The position numbers and the translations under genes were made by a program. Source: Rehmannia glutinosa (Eukaryota > Streptophyta > Magnoliopsida > Lamiales > Orobanchaceae). Taken from it: a stretch of 64,000 nt of DNA. The notes below the pieces were generated by a model. It was not told where the DNA came from, did not search any database, and saw only the letters and a program-made list of their open reading frames with translations. Positions 57,121 to 64,000 of the stretch are shown one piece after another (the stretch's first letter is position 1; every line of letters begins with the position of its first letter). The DNA lies in contig JABTTQ020002619.1 of assembly GCA_016081115.2 (NCBI GenBank), forward strand, positions 1-64,000, read 5' to 3'.

Positions 57121-58640
57121 AGCTTCACCGCAAGTGTACGGTGTAGTTTATAGAATAGGGTAAGCAAGGTCGTATCCACGGAGACTAATAAATTAATGCG
57201 CTAAGTATTGAACTAAGATAGCCTTATTTTTATTTAGACGATCGAAATTGAATGATTGTTGTGGAAGAAAAGATAAGAATAACCACAAAAACACAAGATG
57301 AAAATAATAGTGGAATTACCAAGGGAAATGAAATGGATTCGGGTTATGGTTTCAATTAATATTCCTCTTGTTTTACGATTTAATCAAAGCCAAAGTTATT
57401 ATCAATACACCTATAAGACGATCACAACGGTATTTTATCCTCCTCTTGAGATGTATATAAAGTGTAGATTGAAATATCTATGCTAGTATCTCTACTCAAC
57501 ATAAGATACACAACTCCCAAAATGCACAAAAGATCAAATATCCTCACAAATATTCACAAACCTCTCGATTATGCGAATATTCATGTCAAGTACTCAAGAT
57601 CTAATATTGAAACTCATCTCTCGAATTATGAATCAATATATCAAACATGCTAAATCATTGGCCAAATGATAAAACAAGAATAAGAACAAAGTACTAAAAT
57701 AGGCTTCAAGACAATAACTTCAATTAAGATTAAAACAATCAACAAGAGTTCAATTAATCTACTTCCAAAACCCGGAAATCACAAGAAGTTTAGCTACCCA
57801 TTATAAATAAACAACTCATAGACAAATTGTTCATCTTCATAAGAAGCTAAAATGAAAGATTAAAGCACAAAGAATGAGAAAACTTAGGGAAATAGATAAT
57901 CTCTCGATTAATCTTCAATCCTCAAGCTCCGATTCGACCCGATTCTTCCCTTGATTCTTCCTTGATGAAATTGATGTGTTTCTTGTGTTCTTGGGTGTAT
58001 TCTCAGCCTTTCCTCCATACCCTAGATCAACCCTCCCATTTATGTATTTATAGCCCCTAAAAAGTCCAAGAAAAAGGTGAAGAAACATAGTAATTTCCGC
58101 CCCGGGGCGCTGCGGCGCCCGGGATGGGCACTGCGGCGCCCAGCAATTTCGCAAAATTTAGCCGCCCGGGCGCTGCAGCGCCCACCTAAAAAAAATGAAT
58201 ATCCTTGCGCTGTAACGGGCGCTGCAGCGCCCGTGGACGAGCGCTGCAGCGCCCGACCGAGTTTTTCACCCACCAAATGTTGGAATTTACTTTTGAGTCC
58301 TTCTTCAAAGTTGTAGCTCTATCTCTTAGCTTTCCATAGCCACTTGAATCATCTCAATATCAATTTTGTAGAGAGAGTTATGGCCAAAATACGAAACGCT
58401 GCCAGTGATGGAAATTTCAGACGCGTTTGGATGTTTCTTCAAATCAATCTCTCTTTGTTTGCTCGTTTGTACTTCTTTTGATACACGATTCATTACTATG
58501 ACTATAAACTCAATATAATTGGCTCTCAACATGGCTTGGCTACTCAAATGACTCAAAATACTCAAAAACAACACAAAACTCAAGTCTTGGAAGCCCAAAT
58601 CAATGGTATAAAACCAAGTGAACAAAAATCCTCAAATTAA
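57121..58640 (-). repeat. Possible retroelement LTR or regulatory block, minus strand
   Basis: On the minus strand a TATA box (CTATAAATACATA; TATAAATA at 58052-58045) follows a GC-rich palindrome cluster (58106-58255). It is followed by a leader-like stretch and, at 57125-57200, by GGCTTACC/ACTTGCGGTGAAG-type sequence. The layout, palindromes upstream of a TATAAATA box, is like the S2 LTR, though the sequences differ. No second copy, primer site or target duplication was found, so LTR identity is an inference. No coding frame. Confidence 0.35.
58106..58255. repeat. Cluster of GGGCGCTGCAGCGCCC palindromes
   Basis: Near-perfect self-complementary units lie at 58106-58119 (GGCGCTGCGGCGCC), 58168-58183 and 58218-58233 (GGGCGCTGCAGCGCCC), and 58240-58255, with partial units at 58129 and 58207. 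The patch is strongly GC-rich inside AT-rich DNA. The palindromes contain PstI-type CTGCAG and several CpG sites. Confidence 0.85.
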
Positions 58641-59560
58641 AGGAGTGGCATTTTGTCATATTGGATAAAAAAGTATTTTTTTAAGTTGGTTGGTAGAAAA
58701 GAATACCCACTATCCATAGTAGGTAGTTATAAAACTTCCCTATAGAAAAAATGTATTATATTGGTGTAAGACAAATAGACGAGTTGACGCCACATACAAC
58801 ATATAATAATTAAGATTGTACCCCATTAACACTAAAAAAATTCACTTAATGATATGTGATATACAAAAGAGAGATTCTAAATATTAATATATTGAGAATG
58901 TAATTATGTACTTTGAGATGTTTAATGATGAATATTGATGTTGTATGATGCAATCATATAATATAATTTGAATTTTATTATTATATAAAATAAATATTTG
59001 ATCTTTCAGCTGTTGGTAGTTGGCACTTGGCCCCCTTAATGTCTAATCTTAGTTCTGCCCTGCATTTGTTTCCATTATACCGTTGTCCTTTAACGAAAAT
59101 ACCAAAAATACCTATGGCCTGGATTGTTATTTTGACAAAAAGGTAAAATCTTCAAGGACCAAAACTGCCACATCAAGAAATTATATATGACCAAGATTGC
59201 TAACTCTAACAGAGTAAGAGTTACATGACTAAAATTGCAATTAAGTCTTATTTATAATAACAGTCTCATTTATGACTGTTGATGTCTGTTTTCGCTCAAC
59301 AATAAATAAAAGGCCTAATTGTTGGCTTGGAAATATGAGAACGGGCTGTAAAATACTTTTTTTTATTAAATAACCGAGCAAACATGATCTGGTTGGCCTA
59401 TGACTTGGCATAGATTTAAATGTACAAGTTAATATAAGGACTTTCTCTTGTCTTTTTCCACATACATGAGTTCTGTTTATACTATTACATCTAATAACCT
59501 AGCAATCATTATATCTACAATGTGAGTGGAACACTTGTCTCATTCTTAATGTGCATGAGT
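58641..59560. other. Intergenic DNA, no gene seen
   Basis: AT-rich with short, motif-free frames. It may include the 3' LTR of Tat-B, but I could not identify its ends. Confidence 0.4.
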
Positions 59561-60102
59561 TACAGGACTGTCACGTGGTAGATAGTGCTTGTTGACTCGT
59601 GCAATTGTTGCTTTGCCAGGTGGCAGATTGGTCTGCCACTGGGTTCCAACTCGGTCGTTGTTGACTTCATTGGGGGGAGGGGCATTTTCTCCCTTGAAAT
59701 GCCTTTGGTTGGGCTCTGGTCGGCTTTGATATTCTTCTCGGTTCTGGTGCTCTGGTCAGTCCACGTGAGTAGGTCCTGGGCTGCCACGTGTACATGCCAA
59801 TCATTAAAAATCTGTCCAGCTCTGCTCGGGTATCATCAATGTCCTCCAAGTTTGAGGCCGAGGAAGAGACATGCTGAGGCGGGCTGAAACTTGAAGAGAA
59901 GGGGAGGAGTTGAGTGGATTTAAAAAGGCTGACAGCTGTCATTGTCTTTTATTGCTGAAATAACACATTAAATGTGAATAATCATGACTGACACGTGGCA
60001 GCCATTGGTTGGGTCGTTGGGGTGCATGAAGCCAAACGACGCGCATGTTGATTTGAAAGGGCGCGTCCCTTGGAAAGGAGGTGTCCCTTGGAAGCCTTGG
60101 CC

Positions 60103-60110
60103 TATAAATA
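60103..60110 (+). promoter_or_regulatory. TATA box for Tat-B antisense ORF
   Basis: GGCCTATAAATAGGCCCC, about 150 bases before the ATG at 60259. The leader contains ACAGAGAGAGGGAGACCG. Confidence 0.6.
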
Positions 60111-60258
60111 GGCCCCTGTAGCATTCACTTTTCATTTTTACTTAAGTCATTTTACATTTTCACAGAGAGAGGGAGACCGAGCAGAGCTCTAGTCGGCATC
60201 TGAGAGAAACAACCTTCCCAGCTTTTTTAGGTATTTTTTTCTTCTTCTTCCTTTAATT

Positions 60259-61970
60259 ATGTCTGATTTGGATAGCCAAAATCGTGAGGTTAGTGTAAAG
60301 GTTGAAATCGAAGACCCTCCCTCTGATGTGGAAATATCCTAGGGGATGATAGTGTCATCGATATATTGGACTCGGATGAAGACTCCAAGCAAGAAATTCC
60401 TATGGGAGGGGGAGGAGATGAGGAGATTCTTTCTCCTGCCCCAGTTGCTGCTATAAGGGGTGAAATAGTATATGGGCCTGAAGAGTTGCCCTTAAGAGAA
60501 ACTAGGGCGTTGGGGCCGAGCAGAGGTGAGGCAGCCAGGCCCAGTGTAGTAGGGCAAAGTGCAGGGCCTTGGCGGTCGAGCCACTGAGGGAGTACGAGGT
60601 GTTGCGGGAGAATGGGGTCCAATTTGGAGGCCTCCAAAAAACACCACCAGAGACTGGATTGAAACTGAGCAAAATTCAATTCTCTCGCATCTTTTGCTCG
60701 GGACGAATCGGATGCGTTACATAGGGGTCATGACATTCCAGATATGGTGCGTTTCTAGCTGGCTAATCATGATGAGGTGCCTGAGCACCCGCCGATAGGA
60801 TACACTGCCATATACTCCCATAGCCTTTGGTACAGGCTGAGGTTCTCTCTTAGAAAGGCTAATCACAAAGTGGTTACGGAGGTGGAAACTTGGGTGGCCA
60901 GTGCACCTGCTCTCCGGGAAGGCGATCGGGCTAGCCATCCTTTTCTACATACTTGGTTTCCCTAGGCCCACATTCGACGAGATCAATGAACTCTTTTTGT
61001 GGAAAGCCACTCCGAGCAATTGAAAAGGGAGACCATCGGGGTGGTATTATTTGGTGACCCGACCTGGGTACCCAGGGAATCTTATTTTGGGCCTTCCCGG
61101 GTCTTTAAAGGACTGGAATGATAGATGGTTCTGGGTTGATGGAAACTGGATGAGCTCCCAGAATAGGAGCGAGCAGTACCTCGCTCCCCATCTCAACTTT
61201 AGATACGACTTTCGTACGTGTCTTTCTCGATTCCTTACTTTTTTCAAAAAATTCTAATCTTTTAATTATTTATTTTTTGTGTAGGGAACCGGCCTTCCCG
61301 AGAGCGGCTCTCTACCGAGTTCTTGGAAAGGCTTGATAAAGTAAGAAGGGTTTTGAAGAAGGGCCAAGAAATAAAGTTTCTAACCCTTGAAGCTAGTTTG
61401 GTCCAAGCCGATCTGCGTCATAACCCACAAGCTCCATCAGATAACGAGCCAAGAATAGAAACTCTAGCTCCGAAGCCGAGGAGGACTAAGCAGAGGGCTG
61501 AACCTCGAAGGACCGAGCAGAGAAGAGAGACCCAAGGCAATGTGTTCAAACATTTTGTGCACACTCATTAATATTTTGGCAAGTAATATCCTTGTCATTT
61601 TTATGTAGCCACTGAAGCCGACATGGATGTCATGGGTTGCCTAAAAAAGGTGAAGAAGGCGGTTGGGGCCCTACTAAGAAGACTGCCGAGCAGAGGGCCG
61701 AGATCCAACAGGGCAAGAGAAAGGTCGGGCCCGAGACAGAGGAGCCCATGAGGAAGCGGAGGGGGACCGGGGTCAAGATCCCTGGTGCTGAGCAGACTCC
61801 CAGGATGGAGCTTATTGTCATTCCTTCTTGTGGCACAAGTGATGTCCTCATGATGACATTTTCTGATGACCTGTGACCAGAAGGTCATTTCGTTCCTCCC
61901 AATCCTAATCGGGAGGAACCTTGCGAGAAGATGACTGGACTGAGGCTGCATTGGTTCGTGGAGTTCGCTA
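60259..61970 (+). pseudogene. Tat-B antisense ORF with predicted intron, broken
   Basis: It starts MSDLDSQNREVSVKVEIEDP at 60259 and meets a TAG at about 60340. Further frames continue with an acidic region (DSDEDSKQEIPMGGGGDEE), then AIYSHSLWYRLRFSLRK and GSLKDWNDRWFWVDGNW, which resemble the PF04195 'gypsy type transposon' domain also seen in Tat-A's antisense ORF. A predicted intron at 61214-61284 (GTACGT...TTGTGTAG) joins FRYDFR to NRPSRERLSTEFLERLDKVR in frame. A second acceptor (TATGTAG|CCACTGAAG) at 61609 suggests another intron. The tail is basic. Orientation is opposite to Tat-B pol. Confidence 0.6.
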
Positions 61971-61989
61971 AATAATATGTAATGAGAAT

Positions 61990-62230
61990 TATTGAGAAAC
62001 GTGCTCGGTTCTAGGACGAGTTAAATAAGATAGGATGATTGTTAGATAATATGCTCGGAGCTAGGCCAAGACTTATGAGATAAAAAAATTGTTAAGTAAT
62101 GTGCTCCGAGCTAGGCCGAGACTAATAAGATGAGAATTGTTAAGCAATGTGCTTGGAACTAGGCCGAGACTAATAAGACAAAAATTCTTAGATAAAAAGA
62201 CAAGTAATTTGCTCAGTTGTAGGCCGAGGA
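61990..62230. repeat. Five tandem units of about 50 bp in Tat-B spacer
   Basis: The phrase (G/A)TGCTC(G/C)GAGCTAGGCCGAG recurs at about 62001, 62051, 62101, 62149 and 62210, each preceded by an ATTGTTA(A/G)-like phrase. It lies between pol and the antisense ORF; tandem repeats in this region are frequent in Tat-type elements. Confidence 0.75.
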
Positions 62231-63815
62231 TATATATTTTCTTGATAATACTTCTTCAAATAAATTACATTCCAAGGATGGTTGAATTTTTTTCCATTCA
62301 AATGTTCAAGCTCGTATGCCCCATTCTGCTAAACTTCGCTGACTCTGTAAGGTCCTTCCCAGATCGGCTTTAGTAGACCACGATCACCTCCAGTAATTCT
62401 TTTCAAAACTAGGTCACCGACCTGGAATTTTCTCTCTCACTTTGGAGTTGTAATATTGTTCACTTATATGTTTGTACACTGTGTTCTTCATCTCGGCACT
62501 ACACCTCTTCTCGTCTAACAGATTTAGCTCGGCTCTCAGAGCAATTTCATTTGTGTCTTCTGAAAATTTTGCAACTCAAAAGGTTGGGGCACCAATCTCA
62601 ACTGGGATGACGGCCTCAGCCCCATAAGCTAGGGCGAATGGTGTTTCTCCCGTGGCTGATCGGTGCATTGTCTTGTATGCCTAGAGTACCCCGGGGAGTT
62701 CCTCATGCCAGTTTTCTTTAGATTCTTCTAATCTGGTCTTCAAAGTGTACTTAAGAATTTTATTCACTGCTTCGACCTGGCCGTTGGATTGCAGATGATA
62801 CGGGGTAGATAAGTGAATCTTGATATGTAAATTTTCGTAAAAAGTTTGAATATTTTTGTTAACGAACTGCTTCCCGTTGTCTGTTACTATTGAATAGGGT
62901 ATCCTAAATCGGCAGACAATTGACTTCCATACAAAATCCACAATTTTCTCCTCGGTTATCTAAGATAAGGGCTCCATTTCGGCCCACTTTGTAAAGTAAT
63001 CCACTACCACAATGGCATATTTCACGCCTCTTTTTCCAGTGGGGATAGGTCTAATTAGGTCAATTCCCCACTTGGTAAACGACCACAAACTGAATACCGA
63101 GGTAAACTGCTCTGGATGGTATTTGACCTGGGGTGCAAATCTTTGACATTTCTTGACCAGAGAGATGGCGTCTTGTTTGAGTGAAGGCCAATAATATCCT
63201 TGTCTGATCAACTTATAGGCCATCTATTGGCCCCAACATGATGATTTTCGCAAATACCTTCATGGACTTCCCCGAGGCGTGCTCGCCGATCTCGAGATAG
63301 GCACTAGATCAAGGGAATCTAGTAGCCACATTTGTACAGAACTCCATCAACAATAGTGAACCGAGCAGCTTGTGTTCTCAACGTCCTTGCTTCACTTTTG
63401 TCCTCTGGTTGGACACCATGTTCAAGATATTGGACAATTGGGGCCATCCGGCCGGCGACCGTGCTTTTATTGGCGTTGATCTTAGTTGTGCCAAAGGATG
63501 GAGAAGAAAGTTGAGTAACTGTCACATTTTCAATCAGGTCGATATCCGCACTGGATGCAAGTCAAGCTAGGGCATCCTCTTGCACATTTTCGCTTCTCGG
63601 AATATGAATAACTTCTGCCTTAATTTGAGAGAGTTTGTTCTTTACGAGCTCCAAGTATTGAGATAACTTGGGCTCCTTGGCTTCGTAGTCCCCATTGATC
63701 TGGTTGACCATGAGCTGAGAATCGTTGTGGATAGTTAACTTCTTAAGACCTATGGATGCTGCCATTTCTAATCCCGCCAATAGAGCTTCATACTCAGCTT
63801 CATTATTTGTCGCAG
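62231..63815 (-). pseudogene. Tat-B RNase H and integrase
   Basis: Minus strand in order: archaeal-type RNase H (TNNEAEYEALLAGLEMA, HNDSQLMVNQINGDYEAKEP, HIPRSENVQ; 63815-63560); a linker (RFTIVDGVLYKCGY); zinc-binding region remnant and core start (WGIDLIRPIPTGKRG, VVVDYFTKWAEMEPLS); one in-frame TAG at about 62960; then VTDNGKQFVNKN and NGQVEAVNKILKYTL, with both remaining catalytic residues present. The C-terminal tail is at 62400-62350 (GDRGLLKPIWEGPYRVSE). One frameshift separates RNase H from integrase. The copy is close to intact compared with Tat-A. Confidence 0.85.
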
Positions 63816-64000
63816 TGTAACGGCCCGCCTTCCAGATCGACGACTGTCCCCACAAACCAACACGAGTCTTTCCAGCGCGCTTTGTGAAGTGTTTTGTCCT
63901 CACTCACGCACACCCTGAGAGCAGCTTCCCAGGGGGTCACCCATCCCAAAATTGCTCTGGGTCAAGCACGCTTAACTTCGGAGTTTTTATGAGATGAGTA
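63816..64000 (-). mobile_element. Second Cassandra-type LTR with 5S-like segment, cut by window end
   Basis: It begins TGTAACGGCCCGCC on the plus strand and contains, on the minus strand, AAGACTCGTGTTGGTTTGTG, as in the Cassandra LTR at 52754-53091. A 5S-like part (63990-63915) reads AACTCCGAAGTTAAGCGTGC and GGGATGGGTGACCCCCTGGG. The segment matches plant 5S more closely than the other copy. It is inserted into the Tat-B RNase H between A and TNNEAEYEA; the 5 bases before it are CGCAG. The right end is outside the window. Confidence 0.75.

Larger units (their letters stand above)
59561..63815 (-). mobile_element. Tat-B, second gypsy element of the Tat type, 5' half outside the window
   Basis: Pol (RNase H, integrase) is read on the minus strand from the right edge to about 62230. 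A tandem-repeat spacer (61990-62230) follows, then an ORF in the opposite direction (60259-61970). The arrangement is the mirror image of Tat-A. LTRs are not identified within the window: the 5' part lies right of base 64000 and the 3' LTR was not found. The RNase H is interrupted by a 5S-bearing LTR at 63816. The left limit given is arbitrary. Confidence 0.7.

Noticed and set aside
56811..57179. Overlapping 87-120-codon frames on both strands
   Set aside because: Created by the two-copy tandem repeat at 56888-57031.
59669..59685. TTGGGGGGAGGGGCAT as polypurine tract of Tat-B
   Set aside because: It is on the plus strand, whereas Tat-B pol is on the minus strand, so it cannot prime that element's plus-strand DNA in the expected way.

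Overview
The window is nuclear DNA from a flowering plant, most likely a eudicot. It is AT-rich and intron-bearing, with plant-type Ty1/copia (Sirevirus-like), Ty3/gypsy (Tat-like), L1-type LINE and Cassandra elements. Only one ordinary host gene is supported: a seven-coding-exon CDK-like protein kinase on the minus strand (13606-18488), related to Arabidopsis At1g54610/IBS1. All other substantial coding potential belongs to decayed mobile elements. The species cannot be named from the sequence.

Left part (1-9247): a decayed copia element, 'S1', on the minus strand. Its 5' LTR is at 7819-9247 and its tRNA-Met-type primer site at 7805-7816. Then follow gag, protease, integrase, RT and RNase H, and a third ORF that runs off the left edge. 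9248-13605 is non-coding and carries a nest of small inverted-repeat elements. The kinase gene follows; its introns hold a 782-bp Mutator-type inverted-repeat element with a perfect 9-bp target duplication and a small MITE. 19300-22350 is AT-rich, with inverted repeats and an (ATT)n tract.

Central part (22350-51960): a nested set of insertions whose order can be read from target-site duplications (TSDs). The oldest layer is a minus-strand LINE ('LINE-B'), now in three pieces (51960-49753, 30914-29563, 23358-22349). LINE-A, a 6.18-kb plus-strand L1-type LINE, sits in it with a 12-bp TSD. Tat-A, a gypsy element at 30915-49752, sits in LINE-B's RT and splits its YADD motif (TSD ATCAG). Tat-A itself received S2, a complete but pol-less Sirevirus-like element (33484-41371, TSD ACCAT), in its gag, and an S1-type LTR in its 5' LTR. 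S2 keeps two LTRs, primer site, gag, a third ORF and repeated polypurine tracts. Its LTRs carry CGACCGGTCG palindromes and, downstream of the TATA box, an array of seven small hairpins that nearly all share a GTGGT loop and have co-varying stems.

Right part (51960-64000): a repeat rich in the phrase 'gatacttttaag', interrupted by a 997-bp Cassandra element with 5S-rRNA-like LTRs (TSD AACAT); AT-rich DNA with small repeats; an LTR-like block with a cluster of GGGCGCTGCAGCGCCC palindromes; and a second Tat element, 'Tat-B', with pol on the minus strand. A second 5S-bearing Cassandra-type LTR interrupts Tat-B's RNase H and runs off the right edge. Both Tat elements carry an ORF antisense to pol, with its own TATA box and a predicted intron.

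Most element genes have frameshifts and are annotated as pseudogenes. The kinase also shows one apparent extra base just after its start codon. Single-base indels, several in homopolymers, recur between otherwise near-identical repeats, so some frameshifts may be sequencing errors.
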